A DNA stretch of 64,000 bases from UKL13-2 sp964417885 (lineage in GTDB: Bacteria > Pseudomonadota > Gammaproteobacteria > Burkholderiales > Usitatibacteraceae), in assembly GCA_964417885.1 (NCBI GenBank), contig CAYQKN010000002.1, forward strand, positions 1 to 64,000. Reading direction: 5' to 3'. Under the pieces are notes generated by a model, which saw nothing but the letters and a program-made list of their open reading frames with translations, was not told the origin of the DNA and ran no database searches. The position numbers and the translations under genes are program-made. Below are positions 1-6,477 of this stretch, piece after piece. The number at the start of each line of letters is the position of its first letter. Positions within the stretch are counted from its first letter, which is position 1.

Positions 1-824
1 GGACCGCGCGAGTCTTTCGGGTACATGAAAATGCCGCCGCGGGCCAGGATGCGATAGACGTCCGCCACCATCGAGGCCACCCAGCGCATGTTGAAATCGG
101 TGCCACGCGGCCCGCTCTTGCCGGCCAGCAGTTCGTCGATATAGCGCTTCATCGGCGGCTCCCAGAATCGCATGTTCGACATGTTGATGGCGAATTCGCG
201 CGTGTCATCGGGGATGCGGATGTGTTCCTCGGTGAGCACAAAGGAACCCATTTCGCGGTCGAGGGTGAAGGCGTGCACGCCGTTGCCCAGCGTGATCACC
301 AGCAGCGTCGACGGGCCGTAGACGGCGAAGCCCGCGCAAACCTGCCGGTTGCCGGCCTGCAGGAAATCCTGCGCGGTCGGCTCGGTGACGCCGTCGGGAC
401 ATTTGAGCACCGAGAAGATGGTGCCGACGCTGACGTTGACGTCGATGTTCGAGGAGCCGTCCAGCGGATCGAACAGCAGCAGGTATTCGCCTTTCGGATA
501 GCGATGCGGGATCGCGTGCGGGCCTTCCATCTCCTCGGATGCCATCGCGGCCAGGTGGCCGCCCCATTCGTTGGCCTCGAGCAGGATTTCGTTGGCGATG
601 ACGTCGAGTTTTTTCTGCGCCTCGCCCTGCACGTTGATGGCGTCACCGCCGCCGCTGGCGGCGTGCTCGCCGAGCAATCCGGCCAGCGCGCCCTTGCCGA
701 CGTTGATCGAGATCGCCTTGATCGCGCGCGACACCACTTCGATCAGCAGCCGCAGGTCGGCGGGAACGGACTGGTGGTTGTATTGCTCGTCAATCAGGAA
801 ACGCGTGAGGGTGATTTTTTTCAT
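1..824 (-). CDS. fbp: Fructose-1,6-bisphosphatase class I (partial, runs off left edge)
   Basis: Hydrolyses fructose 1,6-bisphosphate to fructose 6-phosphate in gluconeogenesis and the Calvin cycle; cytosolic. About 274 N-terminal residues lie in the window; the C-terminal part (of a usual ~335) lies beyond base 1. Reading begins MKKITLTRFLIDEQ at 824. The class I metal- and substrate-binding signature DPLDGSSNID is at about residues 119-128, and the family segment KYPKG-like RYPKGEYLLLFDP precedes it. The ATG overlaps the TGA of ubiJ (ATGA), so the gene is probably translationally coupled to ubiJ. Finding fbp here, where ubiB often follows ubiE-ubiJ, is the odd point. The identification is firm; the truncation is only an effect of the window edge. 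Confidence 0.95.
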   Translation of the reverse strand, partial: MKKITLTRFLIDEQYNHQSVPADLRLLIEVVSRAIKAISINVGKGALAGLLGEHAASGGGDAINVQGEAQKKLDVIANEILLEANEWGGHLAAMASEEMEGPHAIPHRYPKGEYLLLFDPLDGSSNIDVNVSVGTIFSVLKCPDGVTEPTAQDFLQAGNRQVCAGFAVYGPSTLLVITLGNGVHAFTLDREMGSFVLTEEHIRIPDDTREFAINMSNMRFWEPPMKRYIDELLAGKSGPRGTDFNMRWVASMVADVYRILARGGIFMYPKDSRG

Positions 825-1432
825 CTAACGGCGGTAAGTTGGTTGATGCGGGCTTCCAGTCGCGCGAGGTCATCGCGCAGGGTTTCGTTGTCGACCGCCA
901 GCGCCTCAAGTTCGCCCGCGGTGATGAAGGCGCGTTGTTCTTCGGTCAGGTACTCGGCCACATTTTCGGTCCATCGCTGCGCGGCATCCTTTCGCCACGC
1001 GCGGCCGCGCCGGGCGCCATCGACGATCCGGTGCGCAACCACGTCGCCCACCAGCCGGCTCAGGTCTTCCTCGACATCCCATTCAAGGTGGCGCACCAGC
1101 TCCGACAGCAATGACGCCAGTTCGCTGTCGCCGGTGAATGCAACCTGGTGATAGGCGCGGTCATCGCCCATCGCCAGCTTCGGCAGCAGGCTGACGGGGA
1201 GCTCGAAACTCACCGCCGCCGGTGTCGTGTCGCCCTCGCCAACCGGCTCCATCTCTCCGGCGGACGTGATGCGAACGCGGCTGGCGGCGGGGCCGACGGT
1301 GGCCGCGATGGAGCGGCCGGCGTGTGCGGCGAGACGCTCGCGCGCCAGCGGATAGTCGCGCAGGACGCGATTGAGCATGCGCGCCACCAGGACATTTACC
1401 GCGACGCCGGCTGCACCCATGCCCGCTTGCAC
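821..1432 (-). CDS. ubiJ: Ubiquinone biosynthesis accessory factor UbiJ (SCP2-domain protein)
   Basis: 203 residues. UbiJ is a lipid-binding SCP2-type protein that, with UbiK, scaffolds the soluble Ubi complex for aerobic ubiquinone synthesis (family knowledge). The C-terminal half has the typical UbiJ pattern: a GDSELASLLSELVRHLEW segment, then DVEEDLSRLVGDVVAHR, then a coiled-coil-like tail rich in E, L and R (LRDDLARLEARINQL). It lies downstream of ubiE on the same strand, 4 nt after a small secreted-protein gene, and its stop overlaps the fbp start. The middle (residues ~40-90) should be the SCP2 lipid pocket. Assignment rests on these conserved segments plus linkage to ubiE. Confidence 0.8.
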   Translation of the reverse strand: MQAGMGAAGVAVNVLVARMLNRVLRDYPLARERLAAHAGRSIAATVGPAASRVRITSAGEMEPVGEGDTTPAAVSFELPVSLLPKLAMGDDRAYHQVAFTGDSELASLLSELVRHLEWDVEEDLSRLVGDVVAHRIVDGARRGRAWRKDAAQRWTENVAEYLTEEQRAFITAGELEALAVDNETLRDDLARLEARINQLTAVR

Positions 1433-1436
1433 CGGC

Positions 1437-1787
1437 CTATTTGCCGATCCGGGTGGAGAAATTGAGCTCCACGTCCTTGTCGAGACGGTTCTCCCACTTG
1501 AGGCAGTATTTGTTGCGCGCCTTCACTTCGAACAGGCCGGATTCGCCGGTGGTGCGGTCGAGCTTGACCGGGTAATAGATTTCTTCCGGCCCCTTCTGGT
1601 AATTGAGATTGAAATTGAGTTTGGCGCTGGATTCGAAGCGATATTCCAGTTTCTGCCCGGCGTCCAGCTGAAGGCACTTTTCGAACGTCTTGGTGGGCTT
1701 GATCACCACCGGCTTGGCGCTCGGGGCCTGTGCTTGCGCCAGCATCGGTGACAGGGCAAGAATTGCCGGGAACAGAATCCGTTTCAT
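1437..1787 (-). CDS. Small exported protein of unknown function
   Basis: 116 residues. It begins MKRILFPAILALSPMLAQAQA, a good Sec signal peptide with likely cleavage after AQA (about residue 21). The remaining ~95 residues are predicted periplasmic, beta-rich and charged (FEKCLQLDAGQKLEYRFES, ending in LNFSTRIGK) with two cysteines that could form a disulphide. Its ATG overlaps the ubiE stop (ATGA), and ubiJ follows 4 nt after its stop, so it is embedded in the ubiE-ubiJ transcript. I do not recognise the family. In related bacteria a Tim44-like gene is common at this place, but this protein does not look like Tim44. Confidence 0.75.
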   Translation of the reverse strand: MKRILFPAILALSPMLAQAQAPSAKPVVIKPTKTFEKCLQLDAGQKLEYRFESSAKLNFNLNYQKGPEEIYYPVKLDRTTGESGLFEVKARNKYCLKWENRLDKDVELNFSTRIGK

Positions 1788-2584
1788 AGCTTGACCCCTT
1801 TGTGCACGGCGACCACGCCGGCGGAAAGATTGAAGTACTCGACCCGCGACAGGCCGGCCGCTTCCATCATCGTCCGCAGCGTGTCCTGGTCAGGATGCAT
1901 GCGGATCGATTCGGCCAGGTAACGGTAGCTGGCCTCGTCCTTGGCGACATACTTGCCGAGCACCGGCAGGATGTTGAATGAATAGACGTCGTAGGCTTTT
2001 TTCAGCGCGTCATGAACCTGCGAAAACTCCAGCACGATCAGCCGGCCTCCGGGCTTGAGCACCCGCGTCATTTCCGCCAGCGCCTGGTCCTTGTGGGTCA
2101 TGTTGCGCAGGCCGAAGGCGACCGTCACGAGGTCGAATGAATCGCTGGCGAACGGCAATTTTTCCGCGTCGCACAGCGCATTCGGCAGCATGTGGCCGGC
2201 GTTGATCAGGCGGTCACGGCCGACCCGCAGCATGGCTTCGTTGATGTCGGTCTGCCAGACCTGGCCGCGGCTGCCCGCGCGCGGCGCGAACGCCAGCGCG
2301 AGATCGCCGGATCCCGACGCCACGTCGAGCACTTTTTCCCCCGGCCTCACGTTGGCCAGGTCCACGGTGAACTTCTTCCACAGGCGGTGCATGCCGCCGG
2401 ACATGAGGTCGTTCATCAGGTCGTAGGACGGCGCGACCGACTTGAACACGTCGCGCACGCGGGACGATTTTTCTTCCTCGCGCACCTGTTCAAAACCGAA
2501 GTGGGTGGTGCCCGCGCCGTCGGCGGCGGGCGGGACCGCGCGCGAGACAGGGTCAGCGCTGCCGTGGTCGACGGAATTATTCAT
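1784..2584 (-). CDS. ubiE: Ubiquinone/menaquinone biosynthesis C-methyltransferase UbiE
   Basis: 266 residues. SAM-dependent C-methylation of demethylmenaquinol and 2-polyprenyl-6-methoxy-1,4-benzoquinol. SAM motif I VLDVASGSGDLA is at about residues 85-96; the family signatures YDLMNDLMSGGMHRLWKKF and FGLRNMTHKDQALAEMTRVLKPGG follow. The start was set at 2584 (MNNSVDHG). A longer open frame extends upstream, but that stretch overlaps the preceding SnoaL-like gene in another frame and has no UbiE similarity. The N-terminal ~25 residues before THFGFEQV are longer than in E. coli. It overlaps the upstream gene by 8 nt and the downstream one by 4 nt, indicating an operon. Confidence 0.95.
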   Translation of the reverse strand: MNNSVDHGSADPVSRAVPPAADGAGTTHFGFEQVREEEKSSRVRDVFKSVAPSYDLMNDLMSGGMHRLWKKFTVDLANVRPGEKVLDVASGSGDLALAFAPRAGSRGQVWQTDINEAMLRVGRDRLINAGHMLPNALCDAEKLPFASDSFDLVTVAFGLRNMTHKDQALAEMTRVLKPGGRLIVLEFSQVHDALKKAYDVYSFNILPVLGKYVAKDEASYRYLAESIRMHPDQDTLRTMMEAAGLSRVEYFNLSAGVVAVHKGVKL

Positions 2585-2975
2585 TTTCTTTCCAGAACGG
2601 CCGTTCCTGCCAGGCGGTGACGGCGGCAATCTTCCAGCCGCCCTGGCGCCGGGCCAGCGTATAGCCGGTGTTGAAATGATCCACTGACCCGTCGTGCCGG
2701 GTGATGGTCCAGGCCAGGTCCGCCACGCAAAACTGGTCGCCCTGCGGCTGATAAAACGTCTCGGTAAATTCGGCACGGGCAAAGCCGCTTTGCGCGTAAT
2801 GCTGGCACAGGGCGTTGTTGTTGGCGTCGAGCGCGGCGGCATCGGCAAACACGCCGTTGCCGCGGGCGTCGACAATCATCGCCGGTAGATCGTAATGCGC
2901 CGACACGGCGCGGCCGTCGAGGCGATTGAAGGCGTCGCGATAGCTGTCGAAAAACTGGCGGATTACGGCCGGCAC
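2577..2975 (-). CDS. SnoaL-like / NTF2-fold protein
   Basis: 132 residues from a GTG start (2975). The pattern FFDSYRDAFNRLDGRAVSAHYDLPAMIVD and, near the end, a W-rich DLAWTITRHDGSVDHFNTGYTLARRQGGWKIAAVTAW is typical of the SnoaL/NTF2 cone fold, which holds small ligands and in some members has isomerase or hydrolase activity. No substrate can be inferred. The GTG is 2 nt beyond the stop of the DUF971 gene, and the 3' end overlaps ubiE by 8 nt, so it is cotranscribed with both. The closest description is a nuclear transport factor 2 family protein of unknown function. Confidence 0.75.
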   Translation of the reverse strand: MPAVIRQFFDSYRDAFNRLDGRAVSAHYDLPAMIVDARGNGVFADAAALDANNNALCQHYAQSGFARAEFTETFYQPQGDQFCVADLAWTITRHDGSVDHFNTGYTLARRQGGWKIAAVTAWQERPFWKENE

Positions 2976-2977
2976 GG

Positions 2978-3352
2978 CTAGCCCTCGCGCGACGCGCCGG
3001 CGCGCCCCATGCGTGCCAGGTAAGACTTCCAGTATTCATCCTGCTTCAGGCCGAGGTCGTGCAGGTAATCCCACGAATAGAGCCCGGTATCGTGCCCGTC
3101 GGAAAACACCAGCTTGACGGCATAGGTGCCGACCGGCTCGATGGCGGTGATCTCGACGTTTTTCTTGCCGACCTGCAGTACCTCCTGCCCGGGGCCGTGT
3201 CCGCGCACCTCGGCCGACGGCGAGTGGACCCGCAGGTATTCACAGGACAGGCGGAAGTGGTGCTTGTCGTCGAAGACGATTTCCAGTTCGCGCGATTTCT
3301 GGTGCAGCCTGATTTCTGTCGGGCGGGGGGATTGTGTGGTGAGACCGGCCAT
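2978..3352 (-). CDS. DUF971 / gamma-butyrobetaine hydroxylase-like N-terminal domain protein
   Basis: 124 residues consisting of one DUF971 domain: LHQKSRELEIVFDDKHHFRLSCEYLRVHSPSAEVRG, then VEITAIEPVGTYAVKLVFSDGHDTGLYSWDYLHDLG. This domain occurs alone in many proteobacteria next to ubiE and as the N-terminal part of GBBH-like dioxygenases; its role when stand-alone is not established (sometimes linked to Fe-S cluster proteins). It is the first gene of the minus-strand ubiE cluster, so its promoter must lie in the 140-bp region shared with divergent phoB. Confidence 0.85.
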   Translation of the reverse strand: MAGLTTQSPRPTEIRLHQKSRELEIVFDDKHHFRLSCEYLRVHSPSAEVRGHGPGQEVLQVGKKNVEITAIEPVGTYAVKLVFSDGHDTGLYSWDYLHDLGLKQDEYWKSYLARMGRAGASREG

Positions 3353-3418
3353 GGCGGGGTGGGGAGTTTCGCGGGAAACCGCATTTTACTCCGCCGGGCC
3401 GTTGACGTACCGGGCGTT

Positions 3419-3452
3419 TTGTCACATAAGCTTCACATTGCTGAAATATGAT
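3419..3452 (+). promoter_or_regulatory. Putative Pho box and -10 element of phoBR
   Basis: Two 7-mers separated by 4 bp, TTGTCAC (3419-3425) and GCTTCAC (3430-3436), match the PhoB-site layout (CTGTCAT-like repeats with an 11-bp period). A -10-like TATGAT (3447-3452, 5/6 to consensus) starts 10 bp after the second repeat, which is the spacing at PhoB-activated promoters. This suggests autoregulation of phoBR by PhoB. It would place the transcript start near 3459, ruling out a phoB start at 3448 and favouring 3493. Confidence 0.6.
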
Positions 3453-3492
3453 GAGCAGACCGAATTTCCACGTATTGCTGCCGGAATCCGCA

Positions 3493-4179
3493 ATGAACCC
3501 GACCATCATGGTTGTCGAAGACGAACCCGCGATCCAGGACCTGATCCAGATAAACCTGCAGATGGGCGGCTACCGCGTGCTCACCCACGACAGCGCCGAG
3601 GATGCGATCAAGGGGATCCAGAACGAACTGCCCGACCTCGCGCTGCTCGACTGGATGCTGCCGGGCATGAGCGGGGTCGAGCTGGCGCGCAAACTGCGCA
3701 GCGATTCGCGCACCAAGTCGCTGCCGATCATCCTGCTTACCGCCAAGGGCGAAGAGGCGGACAAGCTGCGCGGGCTGGAATCCGGCGCCGACGACTACAT
3801 CACCAAGCCGTTCTCGCTGAAGGAACTGGAAGCGCGGATCAAGGCGGTGTTGCGGCGCCGCGCGCCGGAACTGACGCAGGACGTGATCGAGTATCACGGC
3901 CTCCGGCTGGACCCGTCCTCGCACAAGGTCAGCGGCACCGGCAAGACGCTGAACATGGGCCCGACCGAGTTTCGCCTGCTGCATTTCTTCATGACCCACC
4001 TGGAGCGGGTCTATACCCGCACCCAGTTGCTCGATTTTGTCTGGGGCGACCACGTCTTCATCGAGGAGCGCACGGTGGATGTGCACATCCGCCGCCTGCG
4101 TGCCGCACTGGCGCCGTCCGGCCACGATGATTTCATCCATACCGTGCGCGGCAGCGGCTATCGCTTCGCCCGCGACTGA
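3493..4179 (+). CDS. phoB: Phosphate regulon response regulator PhoB
   Basis: 228 residues, OmpR/PhoB family. Receiver domain (about 1-120): acidic pocket VEDEP, phospho-acceptor D53 in LLDWMLPG, conserved T in LLTAKG and K in ITKPF. Winged-helix DNA-binding domain (about 130-226) with MGPTEFRLLHFFMTH and RTVDVHIRRLRAAL and the C-terminal TVRGSGYRF. I chose MNPTIMVVEDEP at 3493 over the longer frame from 3448, because the extra 15 residues are not family-like and the putative -10 lies over 3447-3452. The histidine kinase gene follows after 47 nt. It is expected to activate phosphate-starvation genes. Confidence 0.92.
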   Translation: MNPTIMVVEDEPAIQDLIQINLQMGGYRVLTHDSAEDAIKGIQNELPDLALLDWMLPGMSGVELARKLRSDSRTKSLPIILLTAKGEEADKLRGLESGADDYITKPFSLKELEARIKAVLRRRAPELTQDVIEYHGLRLDPSSHKVSGTGKTLNMGPTEFRLLHFFMTHLERVYTRTQLLDFVWGDHVFIEERTVDVHIRRLRAALAPSGHDDFIHTVRGSGYRFARD

Positions 4180-4226
4180 CGGGGCACCGGCGGCGCACTA
4201 CCCGGGAGCGCGGCCGGCGCGGTAAC

Positions 4227-5600
4227 ATGGACGACATCATGAGTCCTGCGGTCAAATCTTTCCTGGTCATTGCCGCGCGCGTGACGGCGTTCGCCCTGCT
4301 TGCCGGGGTGCCGGCCGGGCTGATCGGCGACGCAACGCTCGGCTTCGCGCTGGGCGGTGCGGTGTTGCTGCTGGCGTTCACCTACTACGCCTGGAAGCTG
4401 GCGCAGCTGCATCACTGGCTGGAGGACCCGCAGGCCGCCACGCTGCCGGAAGCGGGCGGCATGTGGGGCGACGTGCTCGGCAAGCTGTACCGCATGATCA
4501 AGCAGGAGCGCGTCAGCCAGAAATCGCTTTCCGACGCCCTGTCGCGGTTCCGCCAGGCGGCCTCGGCGCTGCCTGACGGCGCGATGATGCTGGACCAGCA
4601 GAACAATATCGTCTGGCTCAACCCGACCGCCGAGGCGCACTGGGGCATTTCGCTCGCCAATGACCGGATGCAGACGGTGACGTACTTCATCCGCTACCCG
4701 GAGTTCCTTGATTACCTGACGGCAGGACGCTACGGCGAGCCGCTGGCGCTGAAGGTGCAGCGCAAGGATATGGCCGGCGCCAGCAAGGAAATTTCGCTGG
4801 CGGTGCAGTTGGTGCCGTTCGGCGAGGACCAGCGGCTGCTGCTGTCGCGCGATGTCAGCGAACGCGAGCGGCTGGAAACCATGCGGCGCGACTTCGTTGC
4901 CAACGTTTCGCACGAATTGCGCACGCCGATCACGGTGATGGCGGGTTTTCTCGAAACCATCAGCACCGCCGGCGCCAGCAATCCCGAGCTGCTGGAAAAA
5001 TCGCTTGCCCATATGACCAGCCAGGCAATGCGCATGCAGCGGCTGGTGGAAGACCTGCTGACCCTGTCGCGGCTGGAGGACAACAGCCATCGTCCGGTGA
5101 TGGCACCGGTCAATGTCCCGGAGCTGCTGCGATCGCTGATCGTCGATGCCGGTCACCTGTCGTCGGGGCGGCATCGCATCAGCAGCGACCTGGCCGACGA
5201 CTGGCTGCTGGGCAACCGCGACGAACTGGCCAGCGCGTTCGGCAATTTGATCAGCAACGCGGTGCGCTACACGCCGGACGGCAGCGAGATTCATGTCCTG
5301 TGGGGCATCCACAACGGTGCGCCGGTATTGCGCGTGCGCGACAACGGCGAGGGCATCGCCGCGGAACACATCCCGCGCCTGACGGAGCGCTTCTACCGCG
5401 TGGATCGGGGCCGTTCGCGCGCCACCGGTGGCACCGGGCTGGGACTCGCGATCGTCAAGCACGCGCTGATCCGTCACCGCGCCAGGCTTGAAATCGAGAG
5501 TTCGCAGGATGCGGCCAGCCACGGCACGCAGTTTTCCATCCTGTTCCCGGCGGAAAGCCGCTGCCAGCCCGAACCGCGGCCGCAGGCAGTCGCGGCCTAG
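4227..5600 (+). CDS. phoR: Phosphate regulon sensor histidine kinase PhoR
   Basis: 457 residues, inner membrane. Two closely spaced N-terminal hydrophobic segments (about 10-35 and 38-58) form a hairpin with almost no periplasmic loop, as in PhoR. A PAS-like segment follows (about 110-200, SALPDGAMMLDQQNNIVWLN). The HisKA domain carries H229 in NVSHELRTPITV. The HATPase domain shows the N box (LISNAVRYTP), G1 (RDNGEGI), F box (LTERFYRVD) and G2 (GGTGLGLAIVKH). The C-terminal ~15 residues are a proline- and arginine-rich tail. The start could also be the ATG at 4239. Paired with phoB. Confidence 0.92.
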   Translation: MDDIMSPAVKSFLVIAARVTAFALLAGVPAGLIGDATLGFALGGAVLLLAFTYYAWKLAQLHHWLEDPQAATLPEAGGMWGDVLGKLYRMIKQERVSQKSLSDALSRFRQAASALPDGAMMLDQQNNIVWLNPTAEAHWGISLANDRMQTVTYFIRYPEFLDYLTAGRYGEPLALKVQRKDMAGASKEISLAVQLVPFGEDQRLLLSRDVSERERLETMRRDFVANVSHELRTPITVMAGFLETISTAGASNPELLEKSLAHMTSQAMRMQRLVEDLLTLSRLEDNSHRPVMAPVNVPELLRSLIVDAGHLSSGRHRISSDLADDWLLGNRDELASAFGNLISNAVRYTPDGSEIHVLWGIHNGAPVLRVRDNGEGIAAEHIPRLTERFYRVDRGRSRATGGTGLGLAIVKHALIRHRARLEIESSQDAASHGTQFSILFPAESRCQPEPRPQAVAA

Positions 5601-5665
5601 CGCGCCACACGGCGCGAGGCCAGCCGCGGGCTTTCAACGCCCAAGGGTTCGCCTGCACCATCGGC

Positions 5666-5671
5666 TAGAAT
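5666..5671 (+). promoter_or_regulatory. Possible -10 box upstream of the PTS operon
   Basis: TAGAAT lies 30 bp before the EIIA start in the phoR-ptsA gap; no convincing -35 was found at 16-18 bp. A GC-only 6-bp hairpin (CGCGCC-ACAC-GGCGCG, 5601-5616) directly after phoR has no T-run. Weak evidence. Confidence 0.3.
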
Positions 5672-5700
5672 GAGACTGTTGCCATTCTGCTTGTTGATCC

Positions 5701-6099
5701 ATGATCGGTATTCTCATCATCGCCCACGGCACCCTGGGCGAAAGCCTGATTCACTGCGCTAGCCACGTCATGGGCAAGCGCCCGCTGTATTTGCGCCAGC
5801 TCGGCGTGACCATCCACGACGATCCGGATGCGATCCTGCCGCAGGGGCGCGACCTGGTGCGCTTTCTCGACCAGGGCCAGGGCGTACTGGTGATGACCGA
5901 CATTTTCGGCGCGACCCCGTCCAATATCGCCTGCAAGCTGCTGGAACCGGGTCGGGTCGAGGGCATCTCCGGGGTCAACATGCCGATGCTGATCAAGGCG
6001 CTGACTTACCGCGAAAAATCGATGGATGCGCTGATCGAAAAATCGCTCTCCGGCGCGATCGGGGGCGTGATCCGGATGCCATCGGGTGAACAATGCTGA
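5701..6099 (+). CDS. PTS mannose-family EIIA component (regulatory)
   Basis: 132 residues, EIIA-Man fold. The phospho-acceptor is H9 in IGILIIAHGTLG; the active-site loop VLVMTDIFGATPSN and the GVNMPMLIKAL segment are conserved. It accepts phosphate from HPr. No EIIB or EIIC gene accompanies it, so it probably acts in signalling rather than sugar transport, as in other betaproteobacteria with this EIIA-HPr-EI set. It overlaps ptsH by 7 nt, which implies translational coupling. First gene of the operon. Confidence 0.9.
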   Translation: MIGILIIAHGTLGESLIHCASHVMGKRPLYLRQLGVTIHDDPDAILPQGRDLVRFLDQGQGVLVMTDIFGATPSNIACKLLEPGRVEGISGVNMPMLIKALTYREKSMDALIEKSLSGAIGGVIRMPSGEQC

Positions 6100-6362
6100 A
6101 ACGGGAAATCGAAATCGTGAACAAGCTCGGCCTGCACGCGCGCGCCTCGGCCAAGCTGACGCAAACGGCCGGCCACTTTGCTGCCGATGTATTCATCAGC
6201 AAGGGCGGACGGCGGGTGAATGCGAAGTCCATCATGGGCGTCATGATGCTGGCCGCCGGCAAGGGGACCATGGTCGAGCTGGAAACCAGCGGCGCTGACG
6301 AGAACGACGCGATGGAGGCGGTGGTGGCGCTGATCAACGACAAATTCGGCGAAGGCGAGTAA
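6093..6362 (+). CDS. ptsH: Phosphocarrier protein HPr
   Basis: 89 residues. Active-site H15 in NKLGLHARAS; the regulatory serine S46 sits in NAKSIMGVMMLAAGKG, so phosphorylation by an HPr kinase is possible if hprK exists elsewhere (not in this window). HPr relays phosphate from EI to the EIIA encoded just upstream. A 116-nt gap with a 20-bp perfect inverted repeat separates it from ptsI. Confidence 0.95.
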   Translation: MLKREIEIVNKLGLHARASAKLTQTAGHFAADVFISKGGRRVNAKSIMGVMMLAAGKGTMVELETSGADENDAMEAVVALINDKFGEGE

Positions 6363-6377
6363 CCATGCGGCTGCAGG

Positions 6378-6445
6378 CAAACTCAAGCACTGGCGCGCCT
6401 CGTGTGGCATTTTTGCCCGGAACGCCGCGCCAGTGCTTGAGTTTG
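6378..6445. repeat. 68-nt palindromic element, copy 1 (ptsH-ptsI gap)
   Basis: Two perfect 20-bp inverted arms (6378-6397 and 6426-6445, beginning CAAACTCAAGCACTGG) enclose a 28-nt spacer. The element starts 15 nt after the ptsH stop and ends 32 nt before the ptsI start. No T-run follows, so it is not a standard terminator. A second copy with the same arm length and spacing lies at 42129-42196. Confidence 0.85.
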
Positions 6446-6477
6446 GTTTTCGCGATGCGCGCGGCGAGGGGCACGCG

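Noticed and set aside
222..1151. 309-residue plus-strand open frame
   Set aside because: Lies antisense to fbp and ubiJ; Arg/His/Gln-rich composition typical of a shadow frame in GC-rich DNA.
3448..3492. phoB start at 3448
   Set aside because: Adds 15 non-family residues and overlaps the TATGAT -10 hexamer placed by the Pho box.
4158..5522. 454-residue minus-strand open frame across phoR
   Set aside because: Shadow of phoR; no recognisable domain, dominated by R, Q, H, A.
5601..5616. Terminator after phoR
   Set aside because: Only a 6-bp GC stem, and no T-run.
6378..6445. Reading the ptsH-ptsI palindrome as a Rho-independent terminator
   Set aside because: The 28-nt loop is long and no T-run follows the right arm on either strand; a second copy with the same geometry suggests another role.
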